From: Syntrophobacter fumaroxidans MPOB
GTDB taxonomy: Bacteria; Desulfobacterota; Syntrophobacteria; Syntrophobacterales; Syntrophobacteraceae
Direction of reading: 5' to 3'
DNA: 64,000 nucleotides
Assembly (NCBI RefSeq): GCF_000014965.1
Contig: NC_008554.1
Coordinates: forward strand, 1,476,001-1,540,000
Position 1 is the first letter of the stretch. Each line of letters begins with the position of its first letter. Of this stretch, positions 18,363-28,633 are shown piece by piece. A program made the position numbers and the translations under genes. A model generated the notes under the pieces. That model saw only the letters and a list, made by a program, of their open reading frames with translations. It made no database searches and was not told the DNA's origin.

Positions 18363-19316
18363 TCAGTGCAGGATTTCAAACAGGGTGCTGATCGAGTCTT
18401 CGTTGTGAATGTTGCGGATGGCCGCAGAGAACAGCCTGCACGAGGGAACGACCTCGATCTTCCGGCAGTGCGCGGCCTGGGGTCTCAGGGGCAGCGTATC
18501 CGTCACGACGAGTTTCTTCAGCGCGCTGTTTTCGATCCGATCGATCGCCGGTCCTGACAAAACTGCGTGTGTCACGCATGCATGGACCTCGGTCGCGCCT
18601 TTGTCCAGGAGACTCTTGGTCGCCTCAACCAGGGTCCCCGCCGTGTCCACCATGTCATCGAGAACGACTGCCGCCTTGCCCGATACTTCCCCGATGATAT
18701 GGAGCGCTTCGGCCTTGTTCACATCGGAGCGGCGTTTGTCGATCATCGCGAGTCCCGCTTTCAGGATCTTCGCGTACGCCCTGGCTCGCGGCACGCCCCC
18801 GGCATCCGGGGAAACGATCACCATGTCGCCGTTGAAGTGTTCCCGAATATAGGGAAGCAGTATGGGTGAGGCGTACAGATTGTCCACGGGAACGTCGAAA
18901 AATCCCTGGATCTGACCTGCGTGAAGATCCATGGTGAGGATTCGCTGCGCTCCGACGCGAGCGATAAGGTCGGCCACCAGCCGCGCCGTGATCGGCACAC
19001 GGGGCTTGTTCTTGCGGTCCTGGCGCGCGTAGCTGTAATAGGGGATGACCGCGGTGATTCTCCTGGCCGAGGCCCGCTTGAACGCGTCGATCATCACCAG
19101 GAGTTCCATCAGGTGGTCATTGACCGGCTGAGCCCCTGACTGCACTACGAAAATATCGGCCCCCCTGACGTTTTCCCCTATCTCGACCCGGATCTCCCCG
19201 TCGCTGAACGTACTGATCATGGCCCTGCCAAGGGGCATCTCCAGCGAGTCGCAAATCTGGTGAGCCAGTTCCCTGTTGCTGTTCCCGGCAAAAATCTTCA
19301 AACCGTACGTCGCCAT
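18363..19316 (-). CDS. prs: ribose-phosphate pyrophosphokinase
   Basis: Prs makes PRPP from ribose 5-phosphate and ATP for purine, pyrimidine, histidine and tryptophan synthesis. The 317-residue protein has the usual length and motifs: KIFAGNSNRELA at the start, SDGEIRVEIGENVRG, the ATP region YYSYARQDRK, the metal site MDLHAGQIQGFF, and the PRPP loop VLDDMVDTAGTL. It is separate from the permease cluster downstream (108 bases). A TATAAT box at 19375-19380 suggests its own promoter. Confidence 0.97.
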   Translation of the reverse strand: MATYGLKIFAGNSNRELAHQICDSLEMPLGRAMISTFSDGEIRVEIGENVRGADIFVVQSGAQPVNDHLMELLVMIDAFKRASARRITAVIPYYSYARQDRKNKPRVPITARLVADLIARVGAQRILTMDLHAGQIQGFFDVPVDNLYASPILLPYIREHFNGDMVIVSPDAGGVPRARAYAKILKAGLAMIDKRRSDVNKAEALHIIGEVSGKAAVVLDDMVDTAGTLVEATKSLLDKGATEVHACVTHAVLSGPAIDRIENSALKKLVVTDTLPLRPQAAHCRKIEVVPSCRLFSAAIRNIHNEDSISTLFEILH

Positions 19317-19374
19317 TTGAATCTATCCCTTGTCTCCCTTGCCTCCGGCACAAACGAAGAAGTGCCCTCTTCTT

Positions 19375-19380
19375 ATTATA
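19375..19380 (-). promoter_or_regulatory. candidate -10 box for prs
   Basis: The minus strand reads TATAAT at 19380-19375, with a leader of about 50 nt to the prs start. The -35 region is a poor match (AGGGTT-like), so this is only a candidate. Confidence 0.35.
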
Positions 19381-19477
19381 CGCAAGCAGGAATGGCAACC
19401 CTTTTTCATCTTTGCGGGCACGCAGGCCGACCACGCGGCTTTTCGAGCACGCTCAATCGATGCGTCCCGCCTTCCAA

Positions 19478-20224
19478 TCACAGGTCTTCGAGCTCTTCTT
19501 CCCTGACGCAGTATCCTTCGTGGCCGGGCCAATACAGGAACCGGTGGCAATGAGGGCATTGCAGGATGGCATCGTCCCGCTGAAGCTCGATGAACTTCTG
19601 AGGGGGAATATTCAGATGGCATACCTGGCAAACCCCGTTCTCCACCGCGGCTACCGCAATGCCCGCCTGCTTCTTGAACAGGAAGTCGGAGCGCTTCACC
19701 AGTTCCGGTTCAAGCTTCTCGCGTACTTTCTGCTGCAGCCCCTCGAGGTAATCCAGCCGTTCCTTCAGCTGTGCGCTTTCACTTTCGAGCTTCTGCCTGT
19801 TTTCCTCGAGCTTCTGCCTCTGGGCGGCCAGATCCTTCTCCAGGTCTTTGACCTGCCGGCCAAGCGCCTCGATCTTTTCCATCTGCTCGAGCGCGCTGTC
19901 CTCCTTGCTCGCAATATCCTTCTTGATATCTTCGATCTCTTTGAGGATGGCCTGGTATTCCTTGTTTGTCTTGACCTCGCTCATCCGGGACTTGCTCCTG
20001 GCGATCTTGTTTTCCAGGTCGGCGATATTCTGTTCCAGCGACTTGCGGTTCTTCAAGGCGAGCTCGTGTTCGGCCTTCCTCGCCAGGTACTCGGCTTCAA
20101 AATGCTCGAACTCCTTTTCGATTTCGGAAACACGCCGGGGTGTTTCCTCGCACCCGCGGACAAGCAGGTTCTTCTTGTTCTCCAGTATCTGGTATTGAAT
20201 CAGGCATCTGAGTTGGCTAAGCAA
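19478..20224 (-). CDS. coiled-coil protein with C-terminal C4 zinc ribbon (COG1579 type)
   Basis: The 248-residue protein is almost entirely charged coiled coil (residues about 20-170). It ends in a zinc ribbon with CQVCHLNIPP and, about 20 residues later, CPHCHRFLYW: four cysteines in two CxxC pairs. This is the architecture of the zf-RING_7/COG1579 family, whose function is not settled (nucleic-acid or ribosome-related roles have been proposed). It lies 92 bases after the Nif3-like gene, a pairing seen in other bacteria. The start is ATG at 20224 with AGGAGG-like sequence before it (CAGGAGGTTGATCCC). Confidence 0.85.
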   Translation of the reverse strand: MLSQLRCLIQYQILENKKNLLVRGCEETPRRVSEIEKEFEHFEAEYLARKAEHELALKNRKSLEQNIADLENKIARSKSRMSEVKTNKEYQAILKEIEDIKKDIASKEDSALEQMEKIEALGRQVKDLEKDLAAQRQKLEENRQKLESESAQLKERLDYLEGLQQKVREKLEPELVKRSDFLFKKQAGIAVAAVENGVCQVCHLNIPPQKFIELQRDDAILQCPHCHRFLYWPGHEGYCVREEELEDL

Positions 20225-20316
20225 GGGATCAACCTCCTGTCTAAGACTCTTGTCGGTTCAGCCACGCGATATTCCAAACGCCCTTGATCCGGACCGGCAC
20301 ACCGGCCCTGGCCGGC

Positions 20317-21156
20317 TCAGGGCGACAACGGCTCAACGGCACTTCCCACAATGCGCAGGGGATCCTTTTCCCTGCGCGCCACAAAAACCTCCAGCCCGGC
20401 CTCCTGTCCCACTGCACGGGACCGCAGATACTCCGCCAGGGGTTGAAGCACGACCCGTTCCGAGGAGAAGTGCCCGATATCGATCACGGCAAGACCGTGC
20501 TCTTCGGCGCGCATGGCGTCGTGATACTTCACGTCGCCGGTAATGTACACATCCGCTCTCCCGGTAATCACGGCGTCGAGAAGCCCGCCCCCGCTCCCCG
20601 TGCAAACGGCGACACGTCGCACCGAGCGACCCGGTTCTCCCACGACCCGAACGGCACCACCGCCCATCGCCGCGGCTGCAAAGGAAGCCAGGCCGTCGAG
20701 TGACATCTCCGCAGGCAATTCTCCGACACACCCCATTCCCGCATACCGCGGCTCATCCTGCCAGGCTGCGTCAATTTCGAGCGGGGTCACGCCCTGCAGC
20801 GCGAAGACCCGCGCCAACTGTTCGTTGGTGCCTGCTCGTGCGGCATCGAGATTGGTATGGGCGCAAATCAGGCTGATTCCTTCCCTCACCGCGGTCATGA
20901 TCAGCTTGCCGGGAAAGACATCCGCTCGTACGGACTCAAGGGGCTGGAAGATCAGAGGATGGTGCGTGACCACGCACTGGCATTTCAGGCTCAAGGCTTC
21001 CCCAAGGGTGGTCGAACCGGGGTCCAGCGCCACCAGCAGCCGGCTCAGTTCCGCTTCCGGGTCGCCGACCTGAAGACCGCAACGATCCCACCCGGCACTG
21101 AAGCGAAAGGGGGCGTAAGCATCCACCCAGTCCATGACATCTTTTACTTTCGGCAT
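20317..21156 (-). CDS. Nif3-like dinuclear metal-centre protein (DUF34)
   Basis: This 279-residue protein matches the NIF3/DUF34 (YbgI) family, a hexameric toroid with two metal ions per subunit. Metal-binding signatures are visible: VVTHHPLIF near residue 60, AHTNLDAA near 96 and GDVKYHDA near 215. GTP cyclohydrolase-like or repair roles have been suggested, but the function is unproven. A terminator for the upstream tRNA lies about 17 bases before the start codon, so this gene needs its own promoter or read-through. The zinc-ribbon gene follows. Confidence 0.88.
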   Translation of the reverse strand: MPKVKDVMDWVDAYAPFRFSAGWDRCGLQVGDPEAELSRLLVALDPGSTTLGEALSLKCQCVVTHHPLIFQPLESVRADVFPGKLIMTAVREGISLICAHTNLDAARAGTNEQLARVFALQGVTPLEIDAAWQDEPRYAGMGCVGELPAEMSLDGLASFAAAAMGGGAVRVVGEPGRSVRRVAVCTGSGGGLLDAVITGRADVYITGDVKYHDAMRAEEHGLAVIDIGHFSSERVVLQPLAEYLRSRAVGQEAGLEVFVARREKDPLRIVGSAVEPLSP

Positions 21157-21172
21157 CTAAGGGGCTCCCCCC

Positions 21173-21207
21173 AAAAAAACAAGGGGTGTTCGTTAGAGAA
21201 CACCCCT
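21173..21207 (-). terminator. rho-independent terminator after tRNA(CAU)
   Basis: On the minus strand AGGGGTGTTC (21207-21198) pairs perfectly with GAACACCCCT (21191-21182) around a 6-base loop, followed by TTGTTTTTTT. It ends the transcript carrying the tRNA, just upstream of the Nif3-like gene. Confidence 0.88.
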
Positions 21208-21357
21208 CGGTACTTGCTCCTGCGGGTTGCGGCCGGCGCGGGTCTGCCGTCTCCAGGTGACTGTGCGGATCTCCCTCCTGGCCGCTCCGGGCAAAATTAT
21301 TCGTTTCCGTGCTGTCTTTGTAATCACCGCTTGAACGTTCACCATGGGCATTGCGAA

Positions 21358-21430
21358 TGGGCCCACCTGGCCTCGAACCAGGGACCGACCGGTTATGAGC
21401 CGGTGGCTCTACCAACTGAGCTATGGGCCC
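21358..21430 (-). tRNA. tRNA with anticodon CAU (elongator Met or Ile2)
   Basis: The 73-base cloverleaf reads GGGCCCA...TGGGCCC plus discriminator A. The D-arm is AGCTCAGTTGGTAGAGC, the anticodon loop CTCATAA, and the T-arm CCTGGTTCGAGGCCAGG. The anticodon CAU fits elongator tRNA-Met or, if the C is modified to lysidine, tRNA-Ile2; the G1-C72 pair and stem do not suit the initiator. The 3' CCA is not encoded (TTC follows), so CCA must be added by the nucleotidyltransferase. It has its own strong promoter (21460-21489) and a terminator at 21173-21207. Confidence 0.93.
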
Positions 21431-21459
21431 CATGACCTCCAATCAAATAGGCAACATTT

Positions 21460-21489
21460 TATATAAGGAGTTGTCTCATTTTTTGTCAA
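21460..21489 (-). promoter_or_regulatory. promoter of tRNA(CAU)
   Basis: The minus strand has TTGACA (21489-21484), 18 bases and TATATA (21465-21460), with transcription expected to start about 20 bases before the tRNA. A near-consensus sigma-70 promoter in the right place. Confidence 0.7.
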
Positions 21490-21692
21490 GTCAATTCTCC
21501 CTGCGACGGCCCGACTTGTATCGAGCTTGCGCAACCGCTCCATCGACGGCGCGATCCGTTCCGCCCGCCGGTCCGGCGCCGAATCACCCGGGAGAGAACT
21601 CCTCAAGCCGTCGCGGTCTGCGCGGGCCCGTTCAACCGTCCCGAGCGGAATCGAAAGCTCCGGGCGGTTCACAACGCTTGTGAAGCGACGCC

Positions 21693-23492
<1,800 letters not shown>

Positions 23493-23504
23493 CGGTTCTC
23501 TCTC

Positions 23505-25310
23505 CTACAGGTTGTACGGTAAATCTTTATCCCTCTTCTTGGCGGAGTTCAGGTTCTGAATCTCCACCAGGATGTGTCTGACCCGATCCGAGTCGCCTTC
23601 CCGGACGGCCGCCTTAAGGGCGGTGTCCAGGTCCAGGCTTCTCTGTTTGAGCTCCCGTCTCGTCAGCGCGATCAACCAGTCGTTAAGCTGCACCCTCGGT
23701 TCCGCAAGTTCCGCGGATTCAAGCATGAACCGTGTGAACATCTCCTTGGATTCCGGATCGGCAAGCTCGTCGTAGACGATGGAGGCATTGAATTCGCTCT
23801 CCGGAGCGTGAGGTGTTCCAACGAGCACCATCGCCAGGGCACGCAGTTTCGGTTCTTGGAAGTACTCCAGCGCGCCCGAGCTGTCGGCTTGCTCGATGAG
23901 ATCGGGGTATCTGATGAGCAATCGAAGGATTTTTTCCTCGAGGGTCTGCGTTTCGGAGATTCCGGGAAGAACGGGGGTACGGTAGGAGCGGGAGTAAGGT
24001 CTTTCCGGCGTGCGGCGGTCGTGGCGCAACTGCTGATTCAACACTTCTTCGGAGACGCAGAGCCGGTCGGCCGCCAGCCTCAGATACTCGGACTTCAGCA
24101 GGGGTTGGCGCACGGCGTCGAAAATCGGCCTCAATTCGGCAGCGATTTTCAGCCTCGCGCTTGCGCTTCCATCCCAGCCGTCAAGGATTCTCTTGACGGC
24201 GTAAGCGCCCAGTTCCTGCCTGCTTCGGAGCAGTTTCTCGAAACCTTCCAGCCCGTCCCTCCTGAGGAAATCGTCGGGGTCCATACCGTCGGGAAAGCGC
24301 ACGCAACTGACCGCCACGTTCTCCTGCAGAAAAAGCGGCAGCCCTCTCAGCATCGCTTTGTCTCCCGCCTCGTCTCCGTCATAGGCCATAACGACTTCGT
24401 CGGACATCCGGGACAATATCCGAACCTGGTGAGGCGTAAGGGCCGTTCCCAGGGTCGCGACCACGCGGAAGAACCCTCGCGCGTGGAACGCCAGCAAGTC
24501 CATGTAGCCTTCCACCAGGACCGTCTGCCGCACCTGCCTGCATGCTTCGCGGGCTCTCGCCAGTTGGTAGAGCAACCGTCCCTTGTGGTACACGGCGGTT
24601 TCGGGGCTGTTGAGGTACTTCGGCTCGTCCTTGAGGTCCGCGGAGAGGCTTCGACCGCCGAAAGCCACGATCCGGCCTCCCTCGTCCCGGATGGGAAATA
24701 TGAGACGGTTGCGAAACCGGTCATAGACTCTGTCCTTACCGGTGCTCCGGGCCAGCAGCCCCGCCCCGATCCCCGGTTCGACATCATATCCGAGATTCGC
24801 CAGGTGACGGGACAGGCTGTCCCAGCTCTGTGGAGCAAATCCCATCCGCTCCGTTTCGACGACCTCCGCCGGCAGGCCGCGCCGCGCAATATATTCCCTC
24901 GCGATCCTTCCCTCCGGGCTGTGATGCAGCTGGTCATAAAAAAAATCCGCCGCCGAGCGGAGGATCCGGTAGAGCTCTTCGCGTTCCTTCCGGGCACTCT
25001 CAATCGCGCCCGGCGTGGCGCCTTCAACATGGTCGCGTTCCGGGAGGGCGATGTGATATCTTTCCGCCAGATACCGGATGGCTTCCCCGAACGCTACGTT
25101 CCTGTGCTTCATCACGAAGTTGAGGACGTCCCCTCCGCTGCCGCACCCGAAGCAGTAGTAAAGCTGGTTTTCGGCATCGACATGGAACGATGGGGTCTTC
25201 TCCTGATGAAACGGGCACAGTCCCAGGTGCCTGTTGCCCGAGCGCCGCAGCTGGACGACCTGTCCGACCACGTCGACAATGTCAACGGCCTGCTTCACAA
25301 GAGTGGCCAT
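23505..25310 (-). CDS. dnaG: DNA primase DnaG
   Basis: DnaG makes RNA primers for DNA replication. The 601-residue protein has the N-terminal zinc domain (CPFHQEKTPSF, then YYCFGCGSGGD), the catalytic core with ERMGFAPQSWDSL, and TOPRIM motifs VLVEGYMDLLAFH and MAYDGDEAGDKA. A C-terminal helicase-binding region follows. The open frame runs further upstream, but homology starts at MATLVKQAVDIVDVV, so I chose the ATG at 25310; a GTG at 25328 is possible. Upstream is a candidate promoter at 25404-25432. rpoD follows after 12 bases. Confidence 0.96.
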   Translation of the reverse strand: MATLVKQAVDIVDVVGQVVQLRRSGNRHLGLCPFHQEKTPSFHVDAENQLYYCFGCGSGGDVLNFVMKHRNVAFGEAIRYLAERYHIALPERDHVEGATPGAIESARKEREELYRILRSAADFFYDQLHHSPEGRIAREYIARRGLPAEVVETERMGFAPQSWDSLSRHLANLGYDVEPGIGAGLLARSTGKDRVYDRFRNRLIFPIRDEGGRIVAFGGRSLSADLKDEPKYLNSPETAVYHKGRLLYQLARAREACRQVRQTVLVEGYMDLLAFHARGFFRVVATLGTALTPHQVRILSRMSDEVVMAYDGDEAGDKAMLRGLPLFLQENVAVSCVRFPDGMDPDDFLRRDGLEGFEKLLRSRQELGAYAVKRILDGWDGSASARLKIAAELRPIFDAVRQPLLKSEYLRLAADRLCVSEEVLNQQLRHDRRTPERPYSRSYRTPVLPGISETQTLEEKILRLLIRYPDLIEQADSSGALEYFQEPKLRALAMVLVGTPHAPESEFNASIVYDELADPESKEMFTRFMLESAELAEPRVQLNDWLIALTRRELKQRSLDLDTALKAAVREGDSDRVRHILVEIQNLNSAKKRDKDLPYNL

Positions 25311-25403
25311 TCCGGAACTATTCACGTGTGACAGCCCGTAATCCCCGTAATGCCTGATAACGATACGACAACGTAAACGCGTCCCTGAGCGCGAAACTTT
25401 TGA

Positions 25404-25432
25404 TTTGTATCCGGCGGAAAACGTCAAATCAA
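25404..25432 (-). promoter_or_regulatory. candidate promoter of dnaG-rpoD
   Basis: On the minus strand TTGATT (25432-25427), 17 bases and TACAAA (25409-25404). It lies about 95 bases before the dnaG start and after the yqeY stop, so it would serve dnaG-rpoD. Confidence 0.45.
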
Positions 25433-25545
25433 GGCATTTCTTTTCATGACCCGGACGGACCGACGCCGACCCCGGCGATATCCCCCTTGAGCCGGAAAGC
25501 AACCCACGGCCGCCCGCATATCGTATCGGCGTTCCTGCCGGAGGC

Positions 25546-25995
25546 TCACGCGGAAAGCTTGCGGCGCACCAGTTCGTTGACGGCTTTCCCCTCGGCGCGC
25601 CCCCCGACACGAGGCATGAGCGCCTTCATCACCTTCCCCATATCCCTGGCGGATTGAGCACCGACTTCAGCGACCACTTCGTCGATGAGCCGTTCCAGGG
25701 ACTCCGGAGACAGCGCCTCGGGGAGAAAGGCTTGAAGCACCGCAATTTCCGCTTCCTCCACCCCCGCCAGGTCCGGCCGGTTCGCCTTCGAATACTGCTC
25801 CGCGGACTCCCGGCGCTGTTTGATCTGCGTGGAAATCAGCTGCTGTATTTCCATGTCGTTGGGAAGACGCCGGAGTTCCTTTTCCTTCACCTTGACGGCG
25901 GTCAACAGAAGCCGGACAGCATTCCGCTTGTTCTCGTCCTTTTCCCTTATGCCGTCTTTCAATGCCTGCTCGATATCCTGCAGGAGTGCCATCAT
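25546..25995 (-). CDS. yqeY: GatB/YqeY domain protein
   Basis: A helical, highly charged cytoplasmic protein of 149 residues, similar over its full length to the YqeY family, which resembles the tRNA-binding tail domain of the amidotransferase subunit GatB. RNAVRLLLTAVKVKEKEL and the ending VGGRAEGKAVNELVRRKL are typical. The exact role is unknown. In many bacteria yqeY precedes dnaG-rpoD, often after rpsU; here hisA takes the upstream place and overlaps yqeY by 4 bases, so the two are translationally coupled. Confidence 0.9.
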   Translation of the reverse strand: MMALLQDIEQALKDGIREKDENKRNAVRLLLTAVKVKEKELRRLPNDMEIQQLISTQIKQRRESAEQYSKANRPDLAGVEEAEIAVLQAFLPEALSPESLERLIDEVVAEVGAQSARDMGKVMKALMPRVGGRAEGKAVNELVRRKLSA

Positions 25996-26762
25996 TCACC
26001 TCTTCTCGGGTTCGGAGAAGGCGTTGCGCCCCCGCATTTTTCCCGCACCCTGGCCAGAGCATCCTTAAACCGCAGCGTTCCGCTGTAAATGGCCTTGCCC
26101 GTTATGACGCCGAGCAATCCGAGCGGAACCAGGGGCAGGAGGTCCTCTATGTCCTGGAGGGTGTGTACCCCACCCGATGCGATCACCGGAATGGAACAGG
26201 ATTCCAGCAACCGCTTCGTCGCTTCGATGTTCACGCCGGACTGCATGCCGTCACGATGAATATCGGTATAAATGATCGCGGCCAAGTCAAGTTTTTCAAA
26301 ACGCTTCGCCAGAGCGACGGCATCCGTTCCGGAAGTCTCCTTCCACCCCTCGATGGCCACCAGCCCGTCGCGCGCGTCGATACCGAGAGCGATCCGAGAA
26401 CGATACAAACCGCAGGCCTGTTCCAGTATTTCGGGCTGCCGCAGGGCGGCGGTGCCGATGATCGCTCTTTCCACTCCCGAGTCCAGGTAATCCCGGATCG
26501 CCTCGAGATTGCGAATGCCCCCGCCGACCTGCACGGGAATGCTCACGGCCTTGACAATGGAAGCAACAACCTGACGATTCGCGGGCCTCCGCAGAAACGC
26601 GCCATCCAGGTCGACAACGTGCAGCCAGCCTGCCCCCTCCCCTTCCCATCGTTTTGCGACCGACACGGGGTCCTTACCGTACACGGTCACCCGGTCGGGG
26701 TCCCCCTGCATGAGGCGAACGCATACGCCATCCTTGATATCTATCGCTGGAAATATGATCAT
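25992..26762 (-). CDS. hisA: phosphoribosylformimino-5-aminoimidazole carboxamide ribotide isomerase HisA
   Basis: HisA carries out the fourth step of histidine biosynthesis, an Amadori rearrangement on a TIM barrel. The 256-residue protein shows IIFPAIDIKDGVCVRL with the catalytic Asp (position 8), VQVGGGIRN, IYTDIHRDGMQSG with the second acidic residue, and PVIASGGVHTLQDI as the phosphate site. Length is normal. It is separated from other his genes and overlaps yqeY by 4 bases. GGAG lies upstream of the ATG at 26762. Confidence 0.95.
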   Translation of the reverse strand: MIIFPAIDIKDGVCVRLMQGDPDRVTVYGKDPVSVAKRWEGEGAGWLHVVDLDGAFLRRPANRQVVASIVKAVSIPVQVGGGIRNLEAIRDYLDSGVERAIIGTAALRQPEILEQACGLYRSRIALGIDARDGLVAIEGWKETSGTDAVALAKRFEKLDLAAIIYTDIHRDGMQSGVNIEATKRLLESCSIPVIASGGVHTLQDIEDLLPLVPLGLLGVITGKAIYSGTLRFKDALARVREKCGGATPSPNPRRGE

Positions 26763-26858
26763 GCTTTAATCCGCTCCCCGGCGAACACACCGCCGCCCGA
26801 CGATTCTCCCGGAGCAATCGAGGCCTGCCGCGCATTCATGCTTCATCCGCGGCGGAAA

Positions 26859-27284
26859 TCACGCTCCTCGATCCTCCGCCCCGTCCGCACCGCCGCCTCC
26901 CTCCAGCACGTTCCTAAGGTAGGCGGGGGGTTTGAGCACCTTGCGGTCCCTGGTGACACATACGTGGATGGTGTAGCCGGTGGTGAGGACCTCCCCGTCC
27001 CTGGCGATTTCATATTCGAACCTCAGGCGTGCCGGCCCGGAGAAGGCGAAACGCGTCGCAATGGTAAGGACATCGTCGTAGAAGGCCGGCTTCCGGTAGT
27101 TGCAATGGGCCTCGACCACCGGAAGATAGACTCCCCTGCTTTCAACTTCCCTGTAGGTCAGACCGCGACTGCGAAACCACTCGGCACGTCCGACCTCAAA
27201 CCACTTCAGATAGTTCCCGTAGTAGGCCTGCCCCATGGCATCGGTATCGCCATAGATGACCCGCACCCGGCTGCTCACTTGCAT
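26859..27284 (-). CDS. acyl-CoA thioesterase, 4HBT/YbgC family
   Basis: This 141-residue hot-dog-fold protein has VRVIYGDTDAMGQAYYGNYL, the conserved start of YbgC/FcbC-type 4-hydroxybenzoyl-CoA thioesterases, with the catalytic aspartate in the DTD motif. FEVGRAEWFR and EAHCNYRKPAFYDD follow as expected. It hydrolyses an acyl-CoA or acyl-ACP; the substrate is unknown. I chose the ATG at 27284 because AGGATGG lies about 6 bases upstream; in-frame alternatives are an ATG at 27293 and a TTG at 27305. Confidence 0.87.
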   Translation of the reverse strand: MQVSSRVRVIYGDTDAMGQAYYGNYLKWFEVGRAEWFRSRGLTYREVESRGVYLPVVEAHCNYRKPAFYDDVLTIATRFAFSGPARLRFEYEIARDGEVLTTGYTIHVCVTRDRKVLKPPAYLRNVLEGGGGADGAEDRGA

Positions 27285-27385
27285 CAGCGCCATCCTGTTC
27301 CGCAACCTGCCGGGAACAACCCGGACACGGTCCTTTCACGGCCCCGCCCCGGAGATGCCCCCTTCCCCGCCATCATGCGGTCTTT

Positions 27386-28609
27386 TCAGGTTCCGATAAA
27401 AACCTTGAACAAATCCACTCCGTCCCCGACACGCCATCCCGATTCCCGCGCGGTTTTTTCACAGAAAGCGGGAGCATCGGAAGAACCCGCGTTCCCCCCG
27501 TTCAGATCCTCGACCAGCAGAAAAGGCACGGGGTCGGCCACATGGGTTTTCTTTTCGATGGGAGTCAGGTGATCCGTGACGATCAGCATGCGCACCGCCG
27601 CGAACTCGCGCAGGCCGTCCACCAGTGGGGCAACGACCTTTACGTCCAGGTCCTCGATGGCCCGTATCTTCTTCTCCAGGCTGCCTTCGTGGCCGGCTTC
27701 ATCCGGCGCCTCCACGTGGATGAATACGAGCTGTCCGCGCCTCAGCGCCTCGATAGCCGCCTGCACCTTCCCCGCGTAGTTCGTGTCGAGGTAACCGGTT
27801 GCACCCGGCACCGCAATGGGCTCGAGCCCGGCGTAGACGCCGAGGCCCTTCAAGAGGTCCACCGCGGAGATCATCGCGCCGTTGAGGCCGAATCTTTCCT
27901 TCAAGGTGGGCATTGCGGGCGCCCTGCCCTGACCCCAGAGCCAGACCGAGTTGGCGGTGAGCTTGCCTTCCCGTTGGCGGTTGAGGTTCACCGGGTGCCC
28001 GGCCAGGATTTGCTCGGCCTTCCGGATGAAGGCCGTCAGCACCGGATCGGTGAGATAGACCGCGCCATAAGGGTCGCTCGGTTCGCCGGTGATGTCGTGG
28101 GGCGGTGTGGTCGGCAAGCCTTGCGGCCCCTCCGGCCAAACCAGCAAATGGCGGTAGCTCACCCCCGGATACAGCCTCAAAACACTGCCGGCCGTCGCCT
28201 CCTGGAGCGCCGAGATCAGCTCCCGGGATTCGGGCGTGGAGATGTGCCCCGCCGAGTAGTCGGCCATCCGCATGACCCCCGAGGCATCGCGCCGAAGGTT
28301 CACCAGGTTGCAACGAAAGGCCAGATCCCGCTCCTCCAGGCGAATCCCCATGGAAGCGGCCTCCAACGGGGCCCGTCCGGTATGATAGATCCGCGGATCA
28401 TAACCGAGCAGGCTCATATTGGCGACATCGCTGCCCGGCTCCATGCAGTCCGGGATGGTCCTGGCCATCCCCAATCGACCACGGGAGCTGAGCCGGTCCA
28501 GGTGTGGGGTGGAAGCCGCCTCCAGCGGTGTTCTGCCGTTCAGCTCCGCAAGCGGGTAGTCGCCCATCCCGTCGCCCACCAGAATCACGTATTTCTTTTC
28601 CATTTGCAT
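27386..28609 (-). CDS. cofactor-independent phosphoglycerate mutase-like protein, candidate homoserine kinase
   Basis: This 407-residue protein is of the ApgM/alkaline-phosphatase superfamily: VILVGDGMGDYP at the start with the metal-binding Asp, GSDVANMSLLGYDP with the catalytic Ser, and HVEAPDEAGHEG and IVTDHLTP with later metal ligands. Such proteins either interconvert 2- and 3-phosphoglycerate or, in a related subgroup of Desulfobacterota and others, are proposed homoserine kinases because they sit with threonine genes. Here the gene starts 24 bases after homoserine dehydrogenase, which favours the second role. No thrB homologue is seen in the window. Both readings remain possible. Confidence 0.85.
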   Translation of the reverse strand: MQMEKKYVILVGDGMGDYPLAELNGRTPLEAASTPHLDRLSSRGRLGMARTIPDCMEPGSDVANMSLLGYDPRIYHTGRAPLEAASMGIRLEERDLAFRCNLVNLRRDASGVMRMADYSAGHISTPESRELISALQEATAGSVLRLYPGVSYRHLLVWPEGPQGLPTTPPHDITGEPSDPYGAVYLTDPVLTAFIRKAEQILAGHPVNLNRQREGKLTANSVWLWGQGRAPAMPTLKERFGLNGAMISAVDLLKGLGVYAGLEPIAVPGATGYLDTNYAGKVQAAIEALRRGQLVFIHVEAPDEAGHEGSLEKKIRAIEDLDVKVVAPLVDGLREFAAVRMLIVTDHLTPIEKKTHVADPVPFLLVEDLNGGNAGSSDAPAFCEKTARESGWRVGDGVDLFKVFIGT

Positions 28610-28633
28610 CTCGACGATGAAGACCGACGGTCG

